Assembly (NCBI GenBank): GCA_021521415.1
Contig: JAIQDT010002057.1
Location: forward strand, 310,001-374,000
DNA: 64,000 nucleotides
Source of the DNA: Bidens hawaiensis
Taxonomy: Eukaryota; Streptophyta; Magnoliopsida; Asterales; Asteraceae
Direction of reading: 5' to 3'
A model generated the notes under the pieces. It had not been told where the DNA came from. It worked only from the letters and a program-made list of their open reading frames with translations, and searched no databases. This document shows positions 33,140-45,385 of the stretch, piece after piece. Numbering within the stretch: the first letter of the stretch is position 1; the number at the start of each line of letters is the position of its first letter. A program made the position numbers and the translations under genes.

Positions 33140-33320
33140 TTTGGCAAAGGGCGTTCAGAGGGCTTATTTAGGAAAATTGACATTGCGAAACGAACTTTCA
33201 ATTTATTGGCTACTTTTTTTATGGGCATCTTGAATCAGTTGCAGGGCTTATTTGGGAAAATTGACATTGCCAAACGAACTTTCAATTTCTTGGCTGCTTT
33301 CGTTATCGGCATCTCGAATA
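33140..33320. repeat. ~85-bp tandem duplication
   Basis: gggcttatttaggaaaattg...ttcaatttattggc is repeated as gggcttatttgggaaaattg...ttcaatttcttggc. The frame at 33017-33382 runs through both copies but has no other sign of coding. Confidence 0.75.
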
Positions 33321-33497
33321 TGGCTCTTCGATTTCTTCAAACTCCAGCTGTCTTGACCGTCGGCTACCACCACCGACCATAGTTGTCTTCACTTCAACAA
33401 ATATCCGTTGTTACTAAGCTTAAGCTTATTATTATTTTTATGTTTAGATGGGGGTTTTGTAAGTTGATCATCTTTGTTTATATTGAAGAATTATCGG

Positions 33498-33531
<34 letters not shown>

Positions 33532-33575
33532 CAATGGTGTTTTAATATTCTTTTGTAGTAGATGTGCAGTAGAAG

Positions 33576-33745
33576 AATTCATTGCTCCAACATAACCAGC
33601 ACCAGATTGAGATATTAGTTTGAATCTCTCGGATCCATGGTATCCGTTAACGGTTGTGATAACGAAGTCCATAATTTGAACAGTGAAATGGAAATTTGAT
33701 CATTGCTCCAACATAACCAGCACCAGATTGAGATATTAGTTCGGA
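33576..33745. repeat. Direct duplication of a ~45-bp segment
   Basis: attgctccaacataaccagc followed by accagattgagatattagtt is present at about 33580 and again at about 33702. Confidence 0.8.
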
Positions 33746-33782
33746 CTTACCTGAACCGGTTAACACGTTTGCTGACGTGGAT

Positions 33783-33893
33783 TTAGGTTTGGTGTTGAAT
33801 GATAATATTAAGAACCAGTGTAAGCTAACGTGTTAATATTAAGAATCGGTGTAAGCAAACGTGTTAATATTACCATTCAACACCGAACCTAAA
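33783..33893. repeat. Inverted repeat with internal tandem duplication
   Basis: Arms ttaggtttggtgttgaatg... and ...cattcaacaccgaacctaa pair over 27 of 29 bases. Between them the unit ttaatattaagaa...gtgtaag occurs twice. A small MITE or hairpin element. Confidence 0.75.
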
Positions 33894-35224
33894 CGTGTTA
33901 GAAATGTTAATCTGCTTATTGTATTTAATAACATAAATAAGAATTGTCTAAACTCTTAAGTGTCTGGGATTGCTTCTCAAACTGCTTACAACGAAATATA
34001 TTTCAACAACAATACGCGCTTATAAATAGTTTAAATAAGCAAATCATAAACACATGATGAGTTACATTACATTTTCGTGCGGTTTTCCTGAAGTTGAACA
34101 ACAGATGATGCAACTATTTCGTGCAACTGGTTTTCACAGATTCATCATCATCTTCCGCAATATTTACATGCTTCAAGAACTCACCTTTCTTCCCGGTTTC
34201 ACTTCGCACGACATGTTTTTCCGTCATCATCCCCAATATCCCCAATTTCATCCCACTTCAGATCTTCATCCTCCTGCAAATCTTTACCATAATTTTCGTA
34301 ATGTTCATCAGTTTTTGGCACTGATTCAACTTACACACTGTAGTCATGATTTCACCAATTGTTGGCACACTATTCATATTATCACCCGCAGCATCAAACT
34401 ATTGATAATTTAGATCAACTGTTCACGCATTGTCGCCTTGTTCATATTCAGTGACGGATCTAAAAGAAAAATTAAGGAGTAACCTAAAAATTTTTTTAAA
34501 CCTAGCAGACTAGTGGTATACGGGGGCAAGAAATTTTCTTATGGGGCCAGAAGTTTTGGAAGGTCAATTGTCAACCATTATATATTAATTTTTTTGGCCC
34601 ACTCAGATCACGTAGGATAGGTCCGGGTCGAGTCACATAAACAAAAGATAAAAGCAAATTAAATTATAATACATAGCAAAATTACGTCAATCGTGAGAGA
34701 CACCAAGGCAACAATTCGACAAGGCCCAACGCCAAGGAGAAAAAGTACAATGGTTTACGTATGCAATAAAATATAAATAGGTTTTGTTATGATTTAATAT
34801 AATATATATATAATCTCCTTACACAACTTACTTATAAATATATAGTTGATGAAGATTAATGTTGTTTCCGTTTGTAAATTCGAAACCAAAAACTTTTAAA
34901 CTAGGGTATCACCGTATATATTTTTCACATTCCATATAAAGGTAATAAATGAAATAAAACATCTAAAGTAATTAGAATTTTATTTAATATTGTTTTTTTA
35001 ATTTCCAACAAAAGTAGAGTTGAAATAGGAGTACAAAGAAAATGTTCGGCATTTTTTTTAATAAATATTAGACTTAAAAGGATATCCAAATAATAAACTT
35101 TAATTCATTCTATCATCTCCTACCTCAAATTAGCCACTGTAACTTCTCCTACCGTAAAAAAACCAAATTTGATGAACTTATTATTATGTGGAAATCTTTA
35201 GGGGTATCCTAATATTAGCTCAGG
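33894..35224. other. Non-coding region
   Basis: At about 34449 cagtgacggatcta resembles the hAT end at 24669. The frames at 34054-34413 are not supported by any recognisable domain. Confidence 0.35.
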
Positions 35225-36640
35225 GGTAACCTAATGCATAATACGAAGAAGCAAAAAAGGAATTTTCTACTAATTTTGCACTTTGCCAATAAAGTTGATC
35301 CACCTTCATTTGGTGAGCTTGCAAGTACCTTCTCAGCCTCTTGGTTGTGTGAATAAGTTCAAGGATTAGCTTCTCAATGGGCGTATAGTTGAGCTCAGCT
35401 TCCCTTAGTACCCTACTGATGAAGTATACTGAAACTTGGACTTTGTCACGTTCAACAATAAGCACTGAGCTAATTGCTTCCCTTCTTGCAGAGAGAGAGA
35501 GATTGTTATTGCTTCTCCTACTTGAGGAGTTGCTAAAGTAGGCAAGGAAGCTAGGTGCTCTTTAGAGCTAGGGAGGCAGCTTCTGCCTCATTAGTCCATT
35601 CGAAGTCCTTATCATTGCAATTTTTCAAAGTTATAAAGAAGGGTAAAGATTTTTCTGTCAATTTCGAAAGATATCATTTAAGGGCAGAAATCTTGCCATT
35701 GAGGCTTTGGACCTCCTTCTTTGTCCTTAGAGAGTGCAAGTCAAGAACAGCTTGTACCTTACTTGGGTTAGCTTTTATGCTTTCCTTATTGATCAAGTGG
35801 CCTAAGAATTTACCTTCTTCGAAACCAGAAGAACATTTAACCAGATTGAGCTTCATGTTGATGCTCCTAAGGTTTTGGAATGTTTCTTCGATGTCACTAA
35901 TCATAGCTTCTTCATCTTTGATTTTTATGACCAGGTCATCGACATAAGCTTCCATGTTCTTTCCAATTTGCTTAGAGAAGGTATTGTCTATCAAACGTTG
36001 GTACGTAGCCCAACGTTCTTCAAACCAAAAGGCATTTTTTGTAGCAGAAGATCCTTTTGTCTGTACGAAACGATGTCTTCTCTTCATCTTCAACCTTCAT
36101 TAAAATTTGATGGTAACCCTTGTAGGCATCCAAGAAGCACTTGTACTGGAAGCACGTAAAGGATGCCACCTTCCAATCAATTTCTGGCAAGTAGTAATTA
36201 TCCTTGGGACAAGCTTTGTAAGATCCTTGAAGTCCACACATAGTCGCCAAGATTCATCATATTTCTTGACCATACCCGGGTTTGAAATCTAGGAATGGTA
36301 CCTTACTTCACGAAGAATGTCGGCTTTGACAAGCTTATCTACCTCATTGCAGGCAGCTAAGCTTCTTTCAACAGCCAAGCTTATTTTCTTTTAAGAGAAT
36401 GGTTTGTGTGTGGGTGAGATGGTCAAGGAATGTTCAGCATATTCCCTAGGAACCTCTGTCATATCATTTGGACACCATGCAAAAACATCTTTACTTTTTT
36501 TGTAATAAAGTGATGAGCTTCCTCATAGTTTGAGAGGGAAGCTTACCATTGACTTTGATAGTTTGTACAGGGTAAGCTGAGTTGATGCTTATCTCCTGTA
36601 AAGGGCTATCCTCCATGTCTTCATCAAGCTCCCATAACTC
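35225..36640 (-). pseudogene. Ty3-gypsy (Tat/Ogre-like) reverse transcriptase-RNase H remnant
   Basis: Read from right to left on the minus strand: a linker ELDEDMEDSPLQEISINSAYP (about 36560-36640), VFAWCPNDM-type and EVPREYAEHSL-type pieces, then NKACPKDNYYLPEIDWKV-type sequence, KCFLDAYKGYHQI, ATYQRLIDNTFSKQIGKNME, the catalytic AYVDDLVIK, then LNLVKCSSGFEEGKFLGHLI, and RNase H VYFISRVLREAELNYTPIEK. The domain order and motifs are those of the Tat lineage. Stops and frameshifts occur at many points (for example near 36250, 36090, 35670 and 35530), so it is inactive. No integrase and no LTR can be joined to it. The long plus-strand frames over it are antisense shadows. Confidence 0.82.
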
Positions 36641-36645
36641 TTCAG

Positions 36646-36852
36646 TAGAAGCTATGAGTAAAGCTTCTTGCGTTGGTACAATCGTAGCTATTCCTCCCGT
36701 GGTTGGGAACGCAAGAAGCTTTACTCATAGTAATGTTATAACATTACTATAGTTATAACATTATGGTAGAATATGCATAAAATTATGTTATAATTTTACT
36801 ATAATTTAACATGGATTTTTTAATAGAAGCTATGAGTAAAGCTTCTTGCGTT
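36646..36852. repeat. Direct and inverted copies of a 23-29-bp word around a palindromic insert
   Basis: A 29-bp word (tagaagctatgagtaaagc...) occurs at 36646-36674 and 36824-36852, and 23 bases of it in inverted form at 36708-36730. The piece between has the perfect palindrome taatgttataacatta. Part of that piece (tgttataacatggatttttt) recurs at about 53820. Confidence 0.8.
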
Positions 36853-38638
36853 ACCTACCAATACTCAACCGTACATATATTCTACCATACCATGAGCTGT
36901 AGAAACTACTGCATCGAAAGTAGCAATTTCAGTTTTTCCGATGAGTATACTATAGTTGGAAAGGTACCTGACCACTATAAAGGTAAGCTATAAAATATTA
37001 TTTAAATCATCTTTTCTTATTTAAATTCATATTCTCAAACTATAAATTTCTAAGTGCATTTAAATCCTTACCCTCAATTTTAACTATAAATATTTTATTA
37101 CTTCTTGTCTTTCCTCAACTTCATGTTAGTTTTCATAACTTACTTTCCATTTTATAAATCTTTATTATTAAAAATTCAATTATGGTAAATTTTATTATTA
37201 TCCTCTAAATTTAATTTTCATTTTCTAAATTAAAAATCATCCATTAATTAATGTAACTTTATCATTAAATTGACTTTTTGATTAAATCTCCATAGAAATC
37301 CATTTAGTGATTAAGTTTCGTTATTTAATTGAAACTAAACGTTGGTTCGTAAATACTTCAACCACTACTTTGATTTTTGATACACCTTGAGAATCTTGAA
37401 CGTTTTGAATGATAAATTCGTAGTTGTTAGAATAGTCATGGTGGTTCATGCATTTATAGCCTCGCATTTATCTTATTTCTTCACTTTAAATTAAAATTTG
37501 GTATTTACTTAAATTTCCATTATCGATAATTCAATTTACTTATTTCCTAATATTTATAATGATTTTGTGAAAAAGGAAAAATCCACGAATTCCCAATTTA
37601 ATCTAATTTAATATCTTCAATTACCTACTTTATATTTTATCTAATTTTAAAGATTTAATTGGAATAGGACTATCTCGATGATTCGAGAATATCGGCTTCC
37701 CAGTTTAATCTATTAACGATTTATTTGAATACGTACATTTTAGCATTTTCATTAATATTATTATTTACTCATTAATATAATATTTTATTTTAAAATCGAA
37801 TTAATCACATCTCAAAAATCACAAACTAGAAAAGCTATAACTTTATATTAACTTCTCTTCAACCTCATAAGTACTTAAAACTAACCAAACTCGACTCATC
37901 AAAATTTTTGTTAACTATGTTTAAACTTATACTCTCGATCTTAAGAACTTCATTCCTAAAGAATACGATCTTTAAAGATTCCGCATTCTATTAACTATTT
38001 TAAGATTTGTTATAAATTAACTTTTGTACATTTTATCGCCTGAATAAAATTCCTTTCGTCAAGGTAGACTTATTAGGATCTTATACCTATACCTCAATTT
38101 CCTTAGTCTCGATTATCCCGATTCATAAACAGCCTTTATTTCACGAAATTTGCTTCCTTCATAAGCAAAAGATATTTTAGAACTTACCTTATTTTATTAA
38201 TCAAACTCGAACATTTATTAAATATCTCTTGAATTTAAAAATGTTTCAAAATATTTGCTTCTTTCCAAATAACGGTTTTAAATGTTTTATAAACTACATG
38301 ATGGAATGGATTATGCGGACCATCTAAGTAATTATGGGTCGACACATAATTACCAAAGTCCTCGCATGGATCATAATACGTACAATTGTGTGTCATGATT
38401 TAGAACCTAAGGTAGCTTGGGTAACGGTACGAATGATGAGATGATAAGGACATGGTGGATACGCCGCTAGTACATCCTATATATAAGTGCCCTTATCGGA
38501 TTGTTATTTGAAGTGTTGCTTCGGTTATTGTTAGTTCTATGTTTTGATATTTTCTTTATGAAGTTTAAATTGTTTTCAAAACGAGGATGTTTTGGTTTTC
38601 CTTAATTTCAGGACGAAATTCCCTAAAGTATGGGAGAC
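36853..38638. other. AT-rich region, possibly the 3' end of a retrotransposon interior
   Basis: No coding domain is recognised. Its last bases, caggacgaaattccc...gtatgggagac, directly before the LTR at 38639, look like the polypurine tract and 3' end of a Ty3-gypsy interior. An exon-like stretch at 36893-36983 ending at a gtaag donor was not identified. Confidence 0.35.
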
Positions 38639-38972
38639 TGTAACATTTCCGATTTTTCCAAACCCGTAGTCGTTTACGTTTGAACCAACCGAAACATTTT
38701 TAGACCTTTACTGTTATTGAAAATTAAGTGTTTATAAGTAATTAAGTTTATTTGTTTGCTTTAGGTCCCTTATATCTTATATGTTGTTCAAATCTTAACA
38801 TATGCATAAAAAGTTCGTTAAATGACCTAAAACCAAACTATAGGGACTAAAGTTGACAAATAATGAAATTCTCCTCCTTTTGGCCGGAGCACCACGTGGT
38901 AGGGTGGCCTAGGCCCACCATGCGGCGCCATGGGCTACCTGCACAGCTCGTTTCGTTTATTATTGATTCCTA

Positions 38973-41392
38973 TGTCACACCCCGACCAATGAAGGCGGAA
39001 ACGTCGAGGCGTGACATGGTTGCTCATTGCATAATGACACTATAAAGTTACAATATTTAAACAACTCATTTAAATCCATATCATCATAAATAACACAACA
39101 GTTGTTCATACAAAATGCCAAATAGATAGATAAACAAATAACTTGTTCTTTTATTTTCTAATATCCTAAAGCCAAGATAATAAGTTTCTTCAAGTAATCC
39201 AATCAAGCTAACATCAAACCTGTAACATTGCATAAAATAGAGTTTGTCAACACGAAGGTTGGTGAGCAATTTTCATAGTTTTGGATAATAAGTATATAGT
39301 ATGAAATCCACAACTAGTATATGAAAACAATAAATAATAGCAACAATTTAGATAATAAAACCGTCAATAAGAATACATTGACGACAATAATGAAATCGTC
39401 AATAAGAATACATTGATGACACATTTCTATATGGGGATACCATATATACTCGGAATTAACGTATGATCATACTTTGATGAGGCTACCCGCCTTAGCATTC
39501 AAGAGGATACCCGCCTTAGCATTCAAGAATTTGCACATAATCATGTAAAACATATAACACCAAATCGAGCATTTATTTAAGTAAACATATACAATACGTG
39601 TTGTGGTTAAGACTCAAGTATAAATCATTTGAATTTGAATAAGTATGCAATGCCACCCCCAAAACGAAAGATGGAAAACAGGGGATGAAAAAGTACTCAC
39701 ATTAACAAGTAACTTGAAAGATAGTGTCGTGAATAATCGGAGAGATCGGTTTAACGAGCAAGACCTATATTAAACGGGTCTTGTGTTAGTAGGTAGTCTT
39801 GGAAGGGTTTAAAATAAAATATATGACAAATAAAGTAAATAAATAAAGTTTAGGATTTAAAATGTAAATATTCGAGAAATTAAAGAAACGAGTTTTGTAA
39901 AATAAGTTTACTCGAAACCGGGTCTCGGTATTCTATTCATTAGTTTTTTTCTTTTTTTTTTACTCAACCTATGTTAAGTAATGATGTGGGTTAAAATGCG
40001 ATATTGCAAAACCCTTGGTTATAAGAATACCAAAACAAGGTTTAAACGAGTGTTCGGGTTTGTCGGTTCGAGACTTGATAATTGACCAAGCTCACAGTTA
40101 ACTTCCCAAAATAATAAATGTTATGAGATAACTCAATAAAATCAAAATAGACTTAACCAAGTACGTAGTTCTATTGTGAAGAACCTTAACGCTCGTTAAG
40201 AGAGTATACGACCTTATCGGTTCGAACTTGTTATAAGATCAAGTTGGTTACCGACATGCCAAGTATGTTTAGAAATTAACTAAAATTGATTTAAAATATA
40301 AACTTGAAGAAAAATATGAGTTTTGGTGGCTAAAAACACACTTGTGTGTCTTAAGCGAGTGAACTCGGTTTAGTTCGGTTTTTGGTTCGGTCCTTGACTC
40401 GGAATAAGACCGAGGATGGTTACCACATACCCAATTACCATGGAACTTGTAAAATAACTTATAAATAATAATACTCAAGTTTTACATTCAAAAAGTTAAC
40501 AATAAAGCTTTTAAACAAAAGTTCGGTTTTTGGTTCGGTTTTTGACTCGGAATAAGACCGAGGATGGTTACCACATACCCAATTACCATAGAACTTGTAA
40601 AATAACTTATAAATAATAATACTTAAGTTTTACATTCAAAAAGTTAACAATAATGCTTTTAAACAAAAGTTCGGTTTTTGGTTCAGTTCTCAACTCGGGA
40701 TGAAACCGAGGCTAGTCACCACATACCCAATACCATGGAACTTGACAAATATGAACAATAAACTAAAATATGTAGAAGTTAAGCAAGTATAACAAGTTAT
40801 ATGGTTAGATTTGTTAAATATATAAACAAGGACTACAAAGTCCTCCATGTAACCTTGCCTTACTAGCCCGACATTTCAACCGGCCGAGACCGGAGAAATG
40901 AAAGACCGAAGGTAAACAAGGAGTGTATATTATATATATGTTGTAACATCAAGCTTTAAGTATTGAGAAGTTAGTTAAAATGAAAGATTAGCTTATGAAG
41001 AACAACCTTAGAATTCAAGAATTTGAGAGAGAAATGAAGAAATGATCAAGCACAAATGAAGAAGATGGGTGTGTATATATAGGGTAAGTTGAATGAGTCT
41101 TTCATAAAGGGTGTTTCATGAAAATGTGTTGGTTATAGACCCAAGAAAGCACAAACTACAAATGGGTCCTTAAAGTCTCCATTTTGGTAGTTTTAGTCCC
41201 TGGAGTTCGTTTTGAGCGTTTTCGGGGAATTTTAAGAACCGAAAAGGGTGTTTTTTTATCTCACAACTATAAAACAAATATTTAACATACAATTCATCAT
41301 TTTGATAATATTGAAAGGTTCGGGATACAAAACGGGTCGGGTTTACATTAAGAATACAAGTATAAAATAACCCGAAATTGACAAATGTCACA
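38973..41392 (-). mobile_element. Solo LTR, 2420 bp, minus orientation, nested
   Basis: It begins tgtcacaccccgacc and ends caaatgtcaca, with a perfect 5-bp duplication tccta (38968-38972 and 41393-41397). A TATA-like box lies on the minus strand near 41075 (complement of gtatatatagg). Nearly the same length as the 9234 LTR (2416 bp) and similar at both ends. Contains a 150-bp tandem repeat (40370-40700). Confidence 0.9.
40370..40735. repeat. ~150-bp tandem repeat, three units (last partial)
   Basis: Each unit begins gttcggtttttggttc and includes accgagg, accacatacccaat and ttgtaaaataacttataa. The first two are almost identical; the third is diverged. Confidence 0.85.
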
Positions 41393-42430
41393 TCCTAGTT
41401 CGTTTTTTGCCCGAAATCGCTTATTTTAGGACATAATCGAGTGAATTAAACCCCAAGAAATCCCCCAAAGCTTAGATACATGTCCATATTCATTAACCGT
41501 TGTCCAAGAACGAATTTTACAGATTTTAATATTGATTTGGTCATTAAAAACATATTCGGTTTCCTAAACAAGTAGATTTACTAAATATGGTTCATTTTTG
41601 CTTATTCTATATAAACACATCATAATTCTTCTGCCACAAACTTCCTCATACCCTAATATACCTTCTCCAGCCGTCATACCCTCTGTACATCATCATTCAT
41701 CTCGGTTTTTGCTTATTTGGTTGAAGACATACTCTTAGACGTTTGACTTTGCATGCGTGTGGATCACTGACTCGTCATATCTCTTGATTCTTTCACTTTT
41801 CGGGTAAGTTGTAAACTATAAAATCATTCATATATATACTCCCTAGTCAATAAACTTCAATCAATTTTGGTGGTTGAAGGGTGTTGACTGGTCAATTCGC
41901 TTAAAACTCGTTAAAAGGCAAATCAGTTAACAAGTTTGACTTAACGTTTTCTTATACTTCTAGTCGGATTCAACGTTCAGTCCAGAAGAATTTTATTCTC
42001 GTAACATAATTTTAAGGCTACTGACCAAAATCCGACTTCCGACTCGCTGTTCGGATTCTGGTCAGTACCAGCTCGCTTAAATCTTAAAACAAACATAACT
42101 TGAATTCTAAACGTCCGCTTGGATTGATTCTAGCGGCAACGAGTTCGTTTTTATTTATATTATCATATCCTAAAATCTCAGATTCTGAATTGTTTATATC
42201 GTTTGACGTGTAGTGGACGACTCGCTTATTCGTTAGCTTACTTATTCGTATTTATATTCGTTTGTCGTTAATCTAAGGTGAGTTTATCATTCCCCTATTT
42301 TACCAACTTTTCTAAACATTATGGGGACATATGCGTACCTATCCGTATTTCTTACTATATATATATATATATATTAAACAAATGCATACGTGTAATTGTG
42401 AGTGACTTAATCAAATATGCGTGTTATATG

Positions 42431-43719
42431 TGAAACACCCAACTTTTTTTTATTATTTTAATACTTTTTCAAAATACATATCAGAGTAGGTCCCAGATTA
42501 CATCCAAAATATGTCACTCGTGGTGACGTATTATTTTATGAAAATATATATTATACAAGAAAATATATATGTTTAACAACAAACTTTATTATACAAACTA
42601 TTAAACACGAGAGTGCGGTTCTCATGTCAGTCCAGTCATGTCCAAAAAGCTTCAACCATCTAGAGGTGTTTTTCCTGAAAATATTTTAAAAACATATTTT
42701 TATTAGCTTTCGCTAAGTAAGTACACCATTATATAAAAATACGTTTTATTTTCATATGGAATTTAACACCCAAATTTCTTGGGATTTCAACACTCGAATT
42801 CCTTATTTTTACTCTTCATTATTCTCTGGGAATTCAACACCCGAATTCCTTATGAGCTCATTTTTAACCCATGAGGGTTATTAACTCCCCCTTTTATTTG
42901 GAGTTCAACACCCGAACTTTTTGAGATTTCAACTCCTGAAATCTTTTTATATATAATATCAAAATTTTGGAGTTTTAATTACTAAAACTCTCGGGACTCG
43001 TAACCCATATATATTTATTAGGGGCTTACCACCATATTTATTTTCAAACTATAGTTCCCTTTTTAAGCCATCAAGTCATATACTTGGAACCATAATCTCA
43101 TAAAACATTTTTCAAATAATCATATATTTGAGTATTTAAATAAGCACGTATAACACGCTATAAAATAACATGATTATGGTTCCGTATACTTACCATTTAG
43201 TGTTACTAACTTGAGTATTGATGATACCCGTTACTTTCCTCCAACATATATTATAGACACCGTGAATCCATGCTTAAAATTTTGTGCTCATCAAAATATA
43301 GCGTTCTACTAATTTCTTTTGTTTCTTAAATCTATGTATGAGTATATTATACTAAAAATTTTGCTTGGGAGTTACGCTAGCTTCGTGGTTAAGATTTTTC
43401 AATGTTATCACAATATGACGTAGAAGCATGCCAGCATATTTTCTTGCTTATTAAGGATAGCATAAATTATCAAATTTTGATTTTGATTATTATTATTATT
43501 ATTTTAAACCAAAGCTACGGTGTGTTTTCTAACAATAATATTAAAATATTAAATTAAGTACCTATTTTATAATTTAAATGTAAAAATTAGATACTATCGA
43601 ACGTTCGTCGTAACGCCTCATATCTTAACGAATCATTTTATTCGTTGCCTACTCGTCTACTAATATTTGAAATATGGATTTCAAATATTTTATTTTTATC
43701 CACAAAACAGGATGTTACA
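42431..43719 (-). mobile_element. Solo LTR, 1289 bp, nested
   Basis: On plus it runs tgaaacacccaac to ggatgttaca; the minus strand starts tgtaacatcctg, the usual LTR start here. The 5-bp duplication atatg (42426-42430 and 43720-43724) is perfect. The interior has repeated tcaacacccgaattcctta-type words (42775-42960). Confidence 0.9.
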
Positions 43720-44298
43720 ATATGCTAATTGCTATTTGCTTATGTGTATATTCTATCATTGTCGCAGAGGTCCACCGTATTCCCTTTTAGAGGGTGCTCA
43801 TTAGTATGAACATACGACCATCTTAGTAACCGGAGCCCGATTCGCTTGGCGAAGGTAAACCGACAAATTTCAGTCATCGTAATCAATGCACGATTCGCTT
43901 GGCAATGATTCATTAGCACACTAGCGCGTTTTGGTTTGTTTATGGTTTGATTATATTTACCGCTTTTATCACGTTATGCTTATTTATATTGACATGCAAA
44001 ACTGGTGATATTCTCACTCAACTTTATGATGGCAAACTCCATTTTCTACGCATATGCAGGTTGCTTGTATTGAAGATTGAAGTTTGGACACGTAGACAAG
44101 ATCTTATGATATAATCAAGATAATCATTATTTGAGCTTATGTTCATGCATTTAAATTGTTTGTTGTAATTGTATGATGTTTGTATACTTTGAATAAAATA
44201 ATTAATTAGATATTGTCACTTATATTCATGATAGTATCTTCGAGCTGTGAACAATCGGATCACGCCCTGGCATTTCCGCTTTAAGTTGGGATGTGACA

Positions 44299-45385
44299 GA
44301 TTCGGTTTTTCCGGTTTTGCTAACTAGGCTATTAATTTTCGGGCTAAATAAATTTGACCCATGATATGTAAAAATCAGCCCTAATATTTTATTTAAAAAA
44401 ATTAATAACTAATAGAATGTTGTATATTTTGGCCTAGAATATTAATTGTTAATAAGAGATACTGAGAGTTGATTTGGTTTGGTTTCCTCCAAAATCAGTA
44501 AAAAATTAATTCGATTTGTTCTCCTCCAAAATCGTCAAAACACAAAACGGTTCTTTTTTTTTTATTGGTATCGAGTCGATTTTTTTGATTTCTTATGCAC
44601 CCTTACAAATCATCGCTCCTTAGCTCTCTATTGGTGCATGTAAAATATCAAAAAACGCGACTCGAGGTTTCCTAGAGGGCCATAAAAGGATTGTCGATGT
44701 ATGTTAGGAATACTTTGGATCAAGTGTTCATGCAATAAGCTCACATGACAATTCTAGCTGTGAAATTATGGTCGTTACCTCTAACTTTAATATTTGCTTA
44801 GAAGAGATTCTGAACAAAATTTTGGCAGTGAGATATCCTAAAATATTAAAAGGGTATTGATGATGGGTGTTGGATTCGGACGGACCGCATATTCGGACCG
44901 GCCAACCTCATAGTAAAGGACATGATTATAAGGAATCAGTCCCGGACGGGCAACAAATCCAAACAAACAACAATGCAACGTGACATTGGATACCAAAATC
45001 AGTTAAACACAAACACAATTACAATATTTTAAAACCTCGATCATCTAAAATACTCATTAACTCGAAAAACCCACATGCTCAGGTTTATATAGAGTTACAA
45101 TATTTTAAAACCTAATGTGATTTGCACAATAAATCCCTATCACGTACGAATATTAATTAATTAGAAAAAAAACAAATAAAATATATAACTTGCAAACCAT
45201 GACATAGGCTAGTCCTTGGCCACCAATCCGCCAATCACTCATTAGCTCGGCTGGGCTGGCCCAAACCTGAATTAACGGGCTAATAATCACCCCCTTAATT
45301 TTGGTTTGGTCTTTGAGATATCCTCCACTCCAAGTTGCTCTTGCATCTCTCAAAAATTTAAACGAGCTAAAGCCTGTAAAATTAT
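44299..45385. other. Non-coding spacer
   Basis: No gene recognised; 45005-45110 has a duplicated acaatattttaaaacct word. The minus-strand frame at 45153-45353 is unsupported. Confidence 0.3.

Larger units (their letters stand above)
38639..44298 (+). mobile_element. Old LTR (about 1.9 kb of its own sequence) split by two younger solo LTRs
   Basis: It begins tgtaacatttccg and ends gggatgtgaca. It is interrupted by the LTRs at 38973-41392 and 42431-43719. Subtracting these and their duplications leaves about 1941 bp, close to the 1864 bp of the related minus-oriented LTR at 15602-17465, with which it shares the order of features. TATA box tctatataaacac near 41608. The flanking 5-mers gagac and gattc do not match, and a polypurine-like stretch precedes it, so it may be the 3' LTR of a decayed element rather than a solo LTR. 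Confidence 0.65.

Noticed and set aside
33017..33595. Frames of 121 and 70 codons
   Set aside because: Made of T-rich simple sequence, a tandem duplication and (TA)n; no recognisable protein.
34054..34413. Frame of 119 codons
   Set aside because: His/Phe-rich, no known motif, no splice or promoter support; two overlapping frames are equally open.
35555..36292. Several plus-strand frames
   Set aside because: Antisense shadows of the decayed gypsy reverse transcriptase, whose motifs are all on the minus strand.
35225..44298. One gypsy element made of the reverse transcriptase and the 38639 LTR
   Set aside because: The reverse transcriptase is on minus while the LTR is plus-oriented; they cannot belong to one simple insertion.
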